64,000 bases of DNA, taken from contig NZ_MIHA01000025.1 of NCBI RefSeq assembly GCF_001722335.1, forward strand, positions 1-64,000, in the 5' to 3' direction. The translations under genes and the position numbers were made by a program. The notes below the pieces were generated by a model. That model did no database searches and was not told the DNA's origin. It saw nothing but the letters and a program-made list of their open reading frames with translations. Positions 15,999 to 24,692 of the stretch are shown piece after piece. This DNA is from Mycolicibacterium flavescens. Lineage in GTDB: Bacteria > Actinomycetota > Actinomycetes > Mycobacteriales > Mycobacteriaceae. Position 1 is the first letter of the stretch. Each line of letters opens with the position of its first letter.

Positions 15999-16825
15999 CG
16001 TTCACTGACGCCGCCGCGCAGTCGAAGACCATGAGCCGCGCCTGGGGTGATCTGGTCGCGGGGTTCGGCAGGCGCGAACTGTGGCTGCATCTGGGCTGGC
16101 AGGACATCAAGCAGCGCTACCGGCGCTCCGTGCTCGGGCCGTTCTGGATCACGATCGCCACCGGCGCGACCGCGGTGGCGATGGGGCTGCTGTATTCCAA
16201 GCTGTTCAAACTGGAACTGTCCGAACACCTTCCGTACGTCACGCTCGGGCTGATCGTGTGGAACCTGATCAACGCGTCGATCCTGGAAGGCGCCGACGTG
16301 TTCGTCGCCAACGAGGGTCTGATCAAACAGCTGCCGACCCCGCTGTCGGTGCACGTCTACCGGCTGGTGTGGCGGCAGATGCTGCTGTTCGCGCACAACA
16401 TCATCATCTTCGTGATCATCGCGATCATCTTCCCGAAGCCGTGGACGTGGACCGACCTCGCGGTGATCCCGGCGCTGGCGCTGATCGTGCTCAACTGCGT
16501 GTGGGTCGCGTTGTGCTTCGGCATCCTGGCCACCCGCTACCGCGACATCAGCCCGCTTCTGGTCAGCCTGGTGCAGTTGCTGTTCTTCATGACGCCGATC
16601 ATCTGGAACGAGTCGACCCTGCAGCAGCAGGGCGCGGCCCAGTACGCCAAGGTCGTCGAGCTCAACCCGCTGCTGCACTACCTCGACATCGTGCGGGCCC
16701 CGCTGCTGGGCGCCGACCAGGAACTGCGGCACTGGGTGGTGGTGATCGTGCTGACCGTGATCGGGTGGATCCTCGCGGCGTTCGCGATGCGCCAGTACCG
16801 CGCCCGCGTCGCCTACTGGGTCTGA
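15995..16825 (+). CDS. wzm: Galactan ABC exporter, permease subunit Wzm
   Basis: A 276-residue ABC-2-type membrane permease matching Rv3783 (rfbD). The cytoplasmic N-terminus LGWQDIKQRYRRSVLGPFWI is the conserved coupling/gate-helix region of polysaccharide exporters. About six transmembrane helices follow (for example NIIIFVIIAIIFPK and VVIVLTVIGWILAAFAM). It pairs with Wzt to move lipid-linked galactan to the periplasm. ATG 15995 overlaps the glfT1 stop. Confidence 0.93.
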   Translation: MTFTDAAAQSKTMSRAWGDLVAGFGRRELWLHLGWQDIKQRYRRSVLGPFWITIATGATAVAMGLLYSKLFKLELSEHLPYVTLGLIVWNLINASILEGADVFVANEGLIKQLPTPLSVHVYRLVWRQMLLFAHNIIIFVIIAIIFPKPWTWTDLAVIPALALIVLNCVWVALCFGILATRYRDISPLLVSLVQLLFFMTPIIWNESTLQQQGAAQYAKVVELNPLLHYLDIVRAPLLGADQELRHWVVVIVLTVIGWILAAFAMRQYRARVAYWV

Positions 16826-16928
16826 CGGTCGCGCCGAGCGGCCACTTAACCCGCGGTTTCGGCGGCTCGGCGACGGATAACTGGCCACTCGGCGGAACTG
16901 GGGCGCCCGGGCGTAGCGTTATGCGGCT

Positions 16929-17249
16929 ATGAGCATCCCGCCATATCAGCCGCCGTCGTCGACACCGTCGAGTCCGGCCGGCACCCTGACCTGCCCGAAG
17001 TGCGCCGGCTCGATGCGCACCTACGAGCGCAACGGCATCCACCTCGAACAGTGCGACACCTGCCGGGGGATCTTCCTGGACTTCGGTGAGCTCGAATCGC
17101 TCACCCAGATGGAGAACCGGTTCGTGCAGGCCGCGCCGCCGCCGCCACCGCCCGCGCAGCAGGGCTACGGGTACGGCCCGGGCTGGGGGCACCGCGGCAA
17201 CAAGTACTACCGCAAGCAGGGGTTCGGCCGGCTGTTCTTCTCCAGCTAG
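16929..17249 (+). CDS. TFIIB-type zinc-ribbon protein
   Basis: A 106-residue protein with one zinc ribbon: LTCPKCAGSM and LEQCDTCRGIFLDFGELESL, the CxxC...CxxC pattern of zf-TFIIB proteins. The N-terminus is Pro/Ser-rich and a run of seven prolines plus Gly/Tyr/Arg-rich tail follows the ribbon. Function in bacteria is not established. It occupies the position between wzm and the aminoglycoside-kinase-like gene and overlaps the latter's stop by 4 bases (convergent). Confidence 0.8.
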   Translation: MSIPPYQPPSSTPSSPAGTLTCPKCAGSMRTYERNGIHLEQCDTCRGIFLDFGELESLTQMENRFVQAAPPPPPPAQQGYGYGPGWGHRGNKYYRKQGFGRLFFSS

Positions 17250-17977
17250 ACCATCCGCGCGCAGGCGGCCAGCAGCAGTTCGTCGTCGGGATGATGGGCG
17301 GCGGCCTGCACGACGGCCGCGCGGGCGAACGGCTCGAGCACCGGCCACGGGTCGCCGTCGCCGACTGCGGGACCGTCGGCGCCGCGGTACGCGTCGAGGA
17401 AGCGGTGCCAGTCGTCGTCGGGAATCAGCCCGGCGGCCCAGAACCCGGCGGGGCGCCCCAGATCCCACGCGGGGTCGCCGACGCCGAGGTCGTCGACGTC
17501 GATCAGCAGCCACCGGCCGTCGGCGCGGCCGAGCTGTCCGAGGTGGAAGTCGCCGTGCACCAGCGTCGCCGGGCGGCCCGGCGAACCGGCCCGCCACACC
17601 GCGTCGGGCAGGCCCGCGGCCGCCCGCCGCACCACCGGGTCGCCGGTGGTCCGGACGGCCCGGCGCAGGCGCTGCGGCCCTCCGTGCACCCCCATGCGCG
17701 ACGGCCGCGGCTCCCGGTGCAGCCGGGCAAGCAGCCGGCCGGCCTCGGCCCAGGGCAACGAATCCGGTTGCGGCTCAACCACTTCGACGAGGGGCCAGAG
17801 GGTCCGCCAGCGTTCGCCGATGCGCACCGGCGCGGGCTGCAGCGGTGAGAGCAGGCAGTCCGACCGGGCGGCGACGCCCAGCCGGACCGTCAGATCACGC
17901 GGGTTGATACCCGGTCGGTGCAGTTTGTGGACGACATCGCCGTCGATGACGATCTCTGCACCGGACCGGGTCTGCAC
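17246..17977 (-). CDS. APH-fold phosphotransferase
   Basis: A 243-residue aminoglycoside-phosphotransferase-fold protein. The catalytic loop is LVHGDFHLGQL (Brenner-type HxDxxxxN variant) and the metal-binding segment is LLIDVDDLGVGDPAWDLGRPAG. The N-terminus, with DGDVVHKLHRPG, corresponds to the nucleotide-binding Lys strand. The substrate is unknown; homologues phosphorylate small molecules such as sugars, choline or drugs, and resistance should not be assumed. Confidence 0.82.
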   Translation of the reverse strand: MQTRSGAEIVIDGDVVHKLHRPGINPRDLTVRLGVAARSDCLLSPLQPAPVRIGERWRTLWPLVEVVEPQPDSLPWAEAGRLLARLHREPRPSRMGVHGGPQRLRRAVRTTGDPVVRRAAAGLPDAVWRAGSPGRPATLVHGDFHLGQLGRADGRWLLIDVDDLGVGDPAWDLGRPAGFWAAGLIPDDDWHRFLDAYRGADGPAVGDGDPWPVLEPFARAAVVQAAAHHPDDELLLAACARMV

Positions 17978-17986
17978 ACCTGAAAC

Positions 17987-18225
17987 CTAGCGACGCGACG
18001 GCTGCAGTCGGGTGGTCACGCCGATTCGGTTCCAGGCGTTGATCGTGAGGGCCATCGAGATGACCTGGCCCAGTTCCCGTTCTTGATCAGCTCGGCGAGT
18101 TCGGGATCGAGGTCCTTGGACGCCGCGGCGTCCAGCGCCACCACCGCCTTGTAGACCTCCGGAGACACCTGCGGCAGCGTGATCCGCCGGACCCCGGTCA
18201 TCTCGGTGGTCATTTCGGTGGTCAT
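17987..18225 (-). pseudogene. AhpD/carboxymuconolactone decarboxylase-family pseudogene with internal deletion
   Basis: From ATG 18225 the product reads LPQVSPEVYKAVVALDAAAS...AELIK, paralogous to the neighbouring AhpD gene, and is then joined out of frame to the C-terminal segment RELGQVISMALTINAWNRIGV, which ends at TAG 17987-17989. Compared with the neighbour, about 85 codons are missing, including the CxxC active site. ATG 18225 overlaps the stop of the intact copy (ATGA). The locus is a tandem duplicate that has decayed. Confidence 0.8.
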
Positions 18226-18689
18226 TTCAGGGCCGCCCTCGGGGCCTGCCGGATCGCGACGTTGATGCGGTTCCAGGCGTTGATGGTGACGGCCATCGCG
18301 ATCACCTGCCCGAGTTCGCGGTCGGTGAACACCGCGGCGGCTCCGGCGTACACGTCGTCGGGGACGTGCCCGTCGTGCAGGTCGGTGATCGACTCGGTCA
18401 GCGCCAGCGCCGCCCGCTCACGCTCGGTGAACAGCGTGCCGGCCTCCCGCCATGCGGCGATCAGGTCGAGCTTCTGCTCGCTGATGCCGTGCTTGCGGGC
18501 GTCGCGCAGGTGCATGTCGAGGCAGAACGCGCAGTGGTTGATCTGCGAAGCGCGGATCTTGATCAGCTCGCCGAGTTCGACCTCGACGTCCTTGGCCGCC
18601 GCCGTGCTCAGTGCCAGCATCGCGTCCAGCAGTTCAGGCGAGGTCTTGTAGATCTTCAGCCGGTCGACGGCTTCCAGTGTCTGGGTCAT
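18222..18689 (-). CDS. AhpD-like carboxymuconolactone decarboxylase-family peroxidase
   Basis: A 155-residue protein with the AhpD core INHCAFCLDMHLRDARKHG: Cys53 and Cys56 form the redox-active CxxC and His60 completes the site. C-terminal FTDRELGQVIAMAVTINAWNRI is the family signature. It probably reduces hydroperoxides with a thiol or lipoamide donor. ATG 18689 is supported by a TAGCGT -10 box (18697-18702) seven bases upstream, predicting a leaderless transcript. Divergent from a MocR-type regulator and followed by its degraded paralogue. Confidence 0.88.
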   Translation of the reverse strand: MTQTLEAVDRLKIYKTSPELLDAMLALSTAAAKDVEVELGELIKIRASQINHCAFCLDMHLRDARKHGISEQKLDLIAAWREAGTLFTERERAALALTESITDLHDGHVPDDVYAGAAAVFTDRELGQVIAMAVTINAWNRINVAIRQAPRAALK

Positions 18690-18738
18690 GTCTTCGACGC
18701 TACTGCGCAATGTCCCATCCGCATGGTTCAATCAGCCC

Positions 18739-20151
18739 ATGGCTTCATGGGCCAATACGGGCAGCCGCGACCTGCATCTCGATCTGCGGGAGCGCATCAC
18801 ACCCGGCGCGCGCGGCGCCCGGGAACTGCTGCTCACCGCGTTGCGCGATGCCGTCCGCAGCGGCCGGCTCGCGACCGGCACGGTGCTGCCGCCGTCGCGC
18901 AGCCTGGCCGCCGATCTCGGATTGGCCCGCAACACCGTCGCCGAGGCGTACGCCGAACTGGTCGCCGAAGGCTGGCTCGCCTCCCGGCAGGGCGCAGGCA
19001 CCTGGGTGGTCAACAACGGCGGTCCCGCAGTGCCCGCCCGGTCGCGCGGCGTACGAACGGTGCCGCGGCACAACCTGATGCCCGGTTCGCCCGACGTCGC
19101 CGAGTTCCCCCGCAACGAGTGGGTTGCCTCGACGCGTCGCGCACTGACCAATGCGCCGACCGAGGCGCTGCGCATGGGTGACCCGCGCGGGCGGCCCGAA
19201 CTGCGCGAGGCCGTCGCCGAGTACCTCGGGCGGGCCCGCGGCGTACGCACTTCCCCCGACGCGGTCGTGATCTGCGCGGGCACCCGGCACGGCGTGGAGA
19301 TGCTGGCCCGGGTGTTCGGCGCGACCCGCCCGATCGCGGTGGAAGCCTACGGGCTGTTCATCTTTCGCGATGCCATCGCCGCGTCGGGGATGACGACGAC
19401 GCCGATCGGCGTCGACGAGCACGGCGCGGTGGTCGACGATCTCGATCGGCTCGACGTACCCGCGGCGCTGCTCACCCCCGCCCACCACAGCCCGCTGGGC
19501 ATGTCGCTGCACCCGTCACGCCGCACCGCGGTCGTGGACTGGGCGCAGCGCACCGACGGCTACATCATCGACGACGACTACGACGGGGAGTTCCGCTACG
19601 ACCGCCAACCGATCGGCGCGCTGCAGGCCCTGTCCCCCGACCGGGTGGCCTACCTCGGATCGGCCAGCAAGAGCCTGTCGCCGGTGCTGCGGCTGGGCTG
19701 GATGGTGTTGCCCGCCAACCTCGTCGAGCCGGTGATCGCGGCAGGCGGCGGTGACCAGTTCTACGTCAACGCGATCGCCCAGCTGACCATGGCGGACTTC
19801 ATCGCCGGTGGCGGCTACGACAAGCACATCCGGCGGATGCGGCTGCGGTACCGGCGGCGCCGCGACACGCTGGTCGAGGCGTTGGGGCACTTCGACATCG
19901 GGATCGGCGGCCTGAACGCGGGGCTGAACATGCTGTTGACCCTGCCGGACGGCGCCGAACCCGAGGTGGTGCAGCGCGCCGGTGAGGCAGGTGTTGCGCT
20001 GCAGGGGCTTTCGTTGATGCGGCATCCGCTGGCCGGGCCCGAGGTGCCGCAACCCGACGGGGTGATCGTCGGTTTCGGCACCCCGGCCGAGCACGCGTTC
20101 AACGCCGCGGTCGAGGCGCTGTGCGGTGTTCTGGCCGCCAGCGGGCTGTAG
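18739..20151 (+). CDS. MocR/PdxR-type regulator (GntR helix-turn-helix fused to aminotransferase domain)
   Basis: A 470-residue fusion. The N-terminal GntR winged helix includes LPPSRSLAADLGLARNTVAEAYAEL (about 53-77); the C-terminal fold-type I aminotransferase domain includes YIIDDDYDGEFRYDR and the PLP lysine in YLGSASKSLSPVLRLGW. MocR proteins sense PLP or amino-compound adducts and activate or repress divergent genes. Here the divergent gene is ahpD-like rather than pdxST. ATG 18739 leaves a 49-base shared promoter region. Confidence 0.9.
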   Translation: MASWANTGSRDLHLDLRERITPGARGARELLLTALRDAVRSGRLATGTVLPPSRSLAADLGLARNTVAEAYAELVAEGWLASRQGAGTWVVNNGGPAVPARSRGVRTVPRHNLMPGSPDVAEFPRNEWVASTRRALTNAPTEALRMGDPRGRPELREAVAEYLGRARGVRTSPDAVVICAGTRHGVEMLARVFGATRPIAVEAYGLFIFRDAIAASGMTTTPIGVDEHGAVVDDLDRLDVPAALLTPAHHSPLGMSLHPSRRTAVVDWAQRTDGYIIDDDYDGEFRYDRQPIGALQALSPDRVAYLGSASKSLSPVLRLGWMVLPANLVEPVIAAGGGDQFYVNAIAQLTMADFIAGGGYDKHIRRMRLRYRRRRDTLVEALGHFDIGIGGLNAGLNMLLTLPDGAEPEVVQRAGEAGVALQGLSLMRHPLAGPEVPQPDGVIVGFGTPAEHAFNAAVEALCGVLAASGL

Positions 20152-20167
20152 CTGCTTCGGGGGCACG

Positions 20168-20173
20168 TAAGCT
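20168..20173 (+). promoter_or_regulatory. -10 element, probable leaderless promoter of the GtrA-like gene
   Basis: TAAGCT fits TANNNT and ends six bases before GTG 20180; no Shine-Dalgarno is seen. It would be the promoter at the head of the arabinan-donor block. Confidence 0.5.
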
Positions 20174-20179
20174 GCCCGG

Positions 20180-20590
20180 GTGGCCGAGCCCCCCATGTCG
20201 CCCAGCCTGAGCCTGGGCACCCAGGTGTGGCGGTTCGTCGTCACCGGGGGCCTGTCGGCCGTCGTCGACTTCGGGCTCTACGTCGCGATGCTCGCGGCCG
20301 GCCTGCACGTCAACGTGGCCAAGACGCTGAGCTTCATCGCCGGGACCACCACCGCCTACCTGATCAACCGTCGGTGGACCTTCCAGGCCCCGCCGAGCAA
20401 GGCACGGTTCGTCGCGGTGTGTGTGCTGTACGCGGTCACCTACGCCGTGCAGGTCGGCATCAACTATGTGTTCTACGTCGCCTGGGACGAGAAGCCGTGG
20501 CGGGTCCCGGTCGCGTTCGTGATCGCGCAGGGCACCGCGACGGTGATCAACTTCGTCGTCCAGCGCGCGGTCATCTTCCGCCTGCGCTGA
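20180..20590 (+). CDS. GtrA-family membrane protein (Rv3789-like)
   Basis: A 136-residue protein with four transmembrane helices (VWRFVVTGGLSAVVDFGLYVAM, VAKTLSFIAGTTTAYLI, VAVCVLYAVTYAVQVGINY and VAFVIAQGTATVINF) and the GtrA-type NRRWTF motif. Rv3789 has been proposed to help translocate decaprenylphosphoryl-arabinose or to anchor arabinan enzymes such as AftA; the exact role is disputed. It lies 39 bases upstream of dprE1 in the same orientation. Confidence 0.88.
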   Translation: MAEPPMSPSLSLGTQVWRFVVTGGLSAVVDFGLYVAMLAAGLHVNVAKTLSFIAGTTTAYLINRRWTFQAPPSKARFVAVCVLYAVTYAVQVGINYVFYVAWDEKPWRVPVAFVIAQGTATVINFVVQRAVIFRLR

Positions 20591-20616
20591 CGCTCGGGGC
20601 GCCACCGGACGCACGG

Positions 20617-20622
20617 TACCCT
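20617..20622 (+). promoter_or_regulatory. -10 element, possible leaderless promoter of dprE1
   Basis: TACCCT fits TANNNT and ends seven bases before ATG 20630. It could give dprE1 its own transcript in addition to readthrough from the GtrA gene. Confidence 0.45.
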
Positions 20623-20629
20623 CGTCACG

Positions 20630-22030
20630 ATGTCCGAGAACCTGCCGACGACTTCGCGTGCGCTGACCGGCTTCGGGCGTACCGCACCGTCGGTCGCCCA
20701 GGTGCTGAGCACACCGGACGTCGAACTGATCGCCCGAGCGGTCCGCGAGGCCGCCGACCGCAGCGCCTCGAGCCCCACCTACCTGCAGCGCGGCGTGCTC
20801 GCCCGCGGCCTCGGCCGGTCCTACGGCGACCAGGCGTGCAACGGCGGCGGCTTGGTCATCGACATGACCGCGCTGCACCGGATCCACTCGATCAGCGCCG
20901 AGACCGCGGTGGCCGACGTCGACGCCGGCGTCAGCCTCGACCAGTTGATGAAGGCGGCACTGCCTTTCGGTCTGTGGGTGCCGGTGCTGCCCGGCACCCG
21001 GCAGGTCACCGTCGGCGGCGCGATCGCCTCGGACATCCACGGCAAGAACCACCACAGCGCCGGCAGCTTCGGCAACCACGTGCTGTCGATGGACCTGCTG
21101 ATGGCCGACGGCGAGGTGCGCACACTCACCCCCGACGGCCCCGACGCCGAGCTGTTCTGGGCCACGGTCGGCGGCAACGGCCTGACCGGCGTCGTGCTGC
21201 GCGCCCGGATCGCGATGACCCGCACCGAGACCGCCTACTTCATCGCCGACGGTGTGGCCACCCGCGACCTCGACGAGACCGTCGCGGTGCACCTCGACGG
21301 CAGCGAGGACCGCTACACCTACTCCAGCGCGTGGTTCGACCTGATCAGCCCGCCGCCCAAACTCGGACGCGCCTCGATCAGCCGCGGCAGCCTCGCGACA
21401 CTGGACCAGCTGCCGCCCAAGCTGGCCAGGGACCCGCTGAAATTCGATGCGCCGCAACTACTCACGGTGCCGAACATCTTCCCGGTCAGCGCCATGAACA
21501 AGCTGTCGTTCATGGCGATCGGTGAGGTGTACTACCGGCTCGGCGGAACCTACAGCGGCAAGATCATGAACCTGTCGCAGTTCTACCACATGCTCGACCT
21601 GGTCAGCGGCTGGAACAACGCTTACGGCCCAGCCGGTTTCGCGCAGCACCAGTTCCTGGTCCCGCCCGACGCGCTCGAGGAGTTCAAGGCGATCATCCGC
21701 TGGATCCAGACCAGGGGCCACTACTCGGCGCTCAACGTGTTCAAGCTGTTCGGCCCCGGTAACCGTGCGCCGCTGAGCTTTCCGATGGCCGGGTGGAACG
21801 TCGCGATGGATTTCCCCAACCGGCCCGGGGTCAACGAGTTCCTCAACGAACTCGACGAGCGGGTGATGGAGTTCGGCGGCCGGGTCTACACCGCCAAGGA
21901 CTCCCGGGTGACCGCCGAGCGCTTCCACCAGATGTATCCCCGTATCGACGAATGGATCGCCGTGCGCCGCAAGGCCGACCCGAACGGTGTCTTCGCATCC
22001 GACATGGCCCGACGCTTGGAGTTGCTGTAA
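20630..22030 (+). CDS. dprE1: Decaprenylphosphoryl-beta-D-ribose 2'-oxidase DprE1, with Ala at the benzothiazinone cysteine
   Basis: A 466-residue FAD-dependent oxidase matching Rv3790. With DprE2 it epimerises decaprenylphosphoryl-ribose to -arabinose, the donor for all cell-wall arabinan. FAD-binding segments are [17 protein letters not shown] and [23 protein letters not shown]; the catalytic Lys equivalent to Lys418 is in VRRKADP. The M. tuberculosis Cys387 stretch WNICVDF is WNVAMDF here: Ala392, codon GCG at 21803-21805, the same distance (75 residues) from the C-terminus. This residue is covalently attacked by benzothiazinones, so intrinsic insensitivity is predicted. dprE2 follows with no gap. 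Confidence 0.97.
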   Translation: MSENLPTTSRALTGFGRTAPSVAQVLSTPDVELIARAVREAADRSASSPTYLQRGVLARGLGRSYGDQACNGGGLVIDMTALHRIHSISAETAVADVDAGVSLDQLMKAALPFGLWVPVLPGTRQVTVGGAIASDIHGKNHHSAGSFGNHVLSMDLLMADGEVRTLTPDGPDAELFWATVGGNGLTGVVLRARIAMTRTETAYFIADGVATRDLDETVAVHLDGSEDRYTYSSAWFDLISPPPKLGRASISRGSLATLDQLPPKLARDPLKFDAPQLLTVPNIFPVSAMNKLSFMAIGEVYYRLGGTYSGKIMNLSQFYHMLDLVSGWNNAYGPAGFAQHQFLVPPDALEEFKAIIRWIQTRGHYSALNVFKLFGPGNRAPLSFPMAGWNVAMDFPNRPGVNEFLNELDERVMEFGGRVYTAKDSRVTAERFHQMYPRIDEWIAVRRKADPNGVFASDMARRLELL

Positions 22031-22813
22031 ATGGTTCTTGACGCCGTGGGTAATCCGCAGACCATCCTGCTGCTCGGCGGCACCTCGGAGATCGGGCTGG
22101 CGATCTGCGCGCGCTATCTGCGCAACGCGAAGGCCCGCGTCGTGCTGGCCGACCTGCCGGGCCATCCCCGCAAGGACGACGCGATCGCGGAGATGACAGC
22201 CGCAGGCGCCAGATCCGTCGAGTGGGTCGACTTCGACGGCCTGGACACCGCCAGCCATCCCGCGGTGATCGAGAAGGCGGCCGCCGGTGGCGATATCGAC
22301 GTCGCAATCGTGGCCTTCGGCCTGCTGGGTAACGCCGAGGAGCTGTGGCAGGACCAGTCCAAGGCGGTACAGATCGCCGAGATCAACTACACCGCAGCCG
22401 TTTCGGTCGGCGTGCTGCTCGGCGAGAAGATGCGCGCGCAGGGCTTCGGGCAGATCATCGCGATGAGCTCGGCCGCCGGTGAACGGGTGCGTCGCTCCAA
22501 CTTCGTCTACGGCTCCACCAAGGCCGGACTGGACGGCTTCTACCTCGGGCTCGGAGAAGCGTTGCGCGAGCACGGTGTTCGAGTGCTGGTCATCCGGCCC
22601 GGCCAGGTCCGTACCACCACGACGATCGAGCACTGGAAGGCGACCGGCACCAAGGAGGCGCCGTTCACCGTCGACAAGGACTACGTCGCCGAGTTGGCGG
22701 TCACCTCCGCGGCCAAGGGCAAGGAACTGGTCTGGGCGCCGGGCACCTTCCGCTACGTGATGATGGTGCTGCGCCACATCCCGCGCCCGATCTTCCGCAA
22801 GCTCCCGATTTGA
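22031..22813 (+). CDS. dprE2: Decaprenylphosphoryl-2-keto-ribose reductase DprE2
   Basis: A 260-residue short-chain dehydrogenase matching Rv3791. The cofactor motif is [13 protein letters not shown] (about 13-25) and the catalytic Ser-Tyr-Lys set is in [20 protein letters not shown]. It reduces the 2-keto intermediate from DprE1 with NADH to give decaprenylphosphoryl-arabinose. The ATG follows the dprE1 TAA directly, and its TGA overlaps the aftA start (TGATG), so dprE1-dprE2-aftA form one translation-coupled unit. Confidence 0.96.
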   Translation: MVLDAVGNPQTILLLGGTSEIGLAICARYLRNAKARVVLADLPGHPRKDDAIAEMTAAGARSVEWVDFDGLDTASHPAVIEKAAAGGDIDVAIVAFGLLGNAEELWQDQSKAVQIAEINYTAAVSVGVLLGEKMRAQGFGQIIAMSSAAGERVRRSNFVYGSTKAGLDGFYLGLGEALREHGVRVLVIRPGQVRTTTTIEHWKATGTKEAPFTVDKDYVAELAVTSAAKGKELVWAPGTFRYVMMVLRHIPRPIFRKLPI

Positions 22814-24681
22814 TGCCAGGCTCGCTGGCCCTGCCGACGAGAATCGCCGGGCAGATGGCGGCCGCCGGGGCGGTGGCGGTTGTCGTGGCGGTGGTGTCGC
22901 TGGCCGCGATCGCGCGGGTCGAGTGGCCCGCCTACAACTCGTCGAATCAGCTGCACGCGCTGACCACCGTCGGCCAGGTCGCCTGTCTGATCGGCGTTCT
23001 GGCCAGCGGGCTGCTGTGGCGGCGCGGGAGGCGGCGGCTCGCCGAACTGGGCGCGACGGTGTTCCTGTCGGCGTTCGCGGTGGTGACCATCGCCATGCCA
23101 CTCGGGGCGACGAAGCTCTACCTGTACGGCATCTCGGTCGACCAGCAGTTCCGCACCGAGTACCTGACCCGGCTGACCGATTCGCCGGCGCTGCGCGACA
23201 TGACCTACATGGGCCTGCCGCCGTTCTACCCGCCCGGCTGGTTCTGGGTCGGCGGGCGGCTGGCCGCGCTGACCGGCACCCCCGCCTGGGAGATGTTCAA
23301 ACCGTGGGCCGTCATCTCGATCACGGCCGCGGTGGCGGTCGCGTTCGTGTTGTGGGCGGCGATGATCCGCTTCGAGTACGCGCTGGTGGTGTCGACGGCC
23401 ACCACCGCGGCGACACTGGCCTACTCGCCGGCCGAACCGTACGCCGCGATCATCGCCGTGCTGCTGCCGCCGATCTTCGTGCTGGCGTGGTCGGGTCTGC
23501 GCGGCGCTGACCGCAACGGTGGCTGGGCCGCGGTCATCGGGACCGGGTTGTTCCTCGGCGTCGCCGCGCTGTCCTACACGCTGCTGCTGGCGTACGCCGC
23601 GTTCACGCTGGCAATCATGGCGGTGCTGCTGGCCGTCACGCGCCGACACATCGGCCCGCTGCTGCGGCTGGCCGTCATCGCCGCGATCTCGATCGCCATG
23701 TGGCTGGTCGGGCTGGGCCCGTGGCTGCTGGCCGCCGCCCGCGGCGAACCCGCCGACTCCGGCACCGCGCAGCACTACCTGCCGACCGACGGGGCACAGC
23801 TGGAGTTCCCGATGCTGCATCCCACGCTGCTCGGCGCGTTGTGCATGCTGGGCACGCTGTGGCTGGTCTGGCGGGCGCGGTCCTCGACGCGGGCCGGGGC
23901 CCTGGCGATCGCGGTGCTGGCCGTCTACGCCTGGTCGCTGCTGTCGATGCTGACCACGCTGCTGGGTACGACGCTGCTGTCGTTCCGTCTGAACCCGACG
24001 CTGACGATCCTGCTGACCGCCGCGGGTGCGTTCGGCTTCATCGACGTCACCCGCGCGGTGGCGGCCCGGGTGCGGCCGGAGAACGCGCAGAAGGTGGTGG
24101 CGGTCGCGGCGACGCTGGGCGCCGTCGGCGCGCTGACCTACAGCCAGGACATCCCCGACGTGCTGCGCTCGGACATCGTCGTCGCCTACACCGACACCGA
24201 CGGCGACGGGCAGCGCGCGGACCGCCGGCCCCCGGGCGCCGAGCGCTACTACCGCGAGATCGACGCCAGGATCCTCGAGGTGACGGGCCGGCCCCGCAAC
24301 GAGACCGTCGTCCTGACCGCCGACTACAGCTTCCTGTCGTACTACCCGTACTACGGTTTCCAGGGGCTCACGTCGCACTACGCCAACCCGCTCGCCCAGT
24401 TCGAGAAGCGTGCCGACGCGATCGAGAGCTGGGCCACGCTGACCGAGGCCGACCGGTTCGTCGAAGCGCTGGACAACCTGGCCTGGGAGGCGCCGACGGT
24501 GTTCCTGATGCGCCGCGGCGCCGACGACACCTACACGCTGCGGCTGGCCTCCGACGTGTACCCGAACCAGCCCAACGTGCGGCGCTACCACGTCGCGCTG
24601 GACGAGGCGCTGTTCGACGAACCCCACTTCGAGGTGTCCAGTATCGGCCCGTTCGTGCTTGCCATCCGCAAGCCCAATTAA
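22813..24681 (+). CDS. aftA: Arabinofuranosyltransferase AftA
   Basis: A 622-residue GT-C membrane enzyme matching Rv3792. It transfers the first arabinofuranose from decaprenylphosphoryl-arabinose onto galactan. Roughly eleven or more hydrophobic helices precede a soluble C-terminal domain (from about residue 450, including [17 protein letters not shown]). The periplasmic loop [21 protein letters not shown] contains the Asp of the GT-C catalytic region. ATG 22813 overlaps the dprE2 stop as TGATG; a TTG three bases upstream is an alternative. embC starts 11 bases downstream. Confidence 0.95.
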   Translation: MPGSLALPTRIAGQMAAAGAVAVVVAVVSLAAIARVEWPAYNSSNQLHALTTVGQVACLIGVLASGLLWRRGRRRLAELGATVFLSAFAVVTIAMPLGATKLYLYGISVDQQFRTEYLTRLTDSPALRDMTYMGLPPFYPPGWFWVGGRLAALTGTPAWEMFKPWAVISITAAVAVAFVLWAAMIRFEYALVVSTATTAATLAYSPAEPYAAIIAVLLPPIFVLAWSGLRGADRNGGWAAVIGTGLFLGVAALSYTLLLAYAAFTLAIMAVLLAVTRRHIGPLLRLAVIAAISIAMWLVGLGPWLLAAARGEPADSGTAQHYLPTDGAQLEFPMLHPTLLGALCMLGTLWLVWRARSSTRAGALAIAVLAVYAWSLLSMLTTLLGTTLLSFRLNPTLTILLTAAGAFGFIDVTRAVAARVRPENAQKVVAVAATLGAVGALTYSQDIPDVLRSDIVVAYTDTDGDGQRADRRPPGAERYYREIDARILEVTGRPRNETVVLTADYSFLSYYPYYGFQGLTSHYANPLAQFEKRADAIESWATLTEADRFVEALDNLAWEAPTVFLMRRGADDTYTLRLASDVYPNQPNVRRYHVALDEALFDEPHFEVSSIGPFVLAIRKPN

Positions 24682-24692
24682 GATCGCACCCC

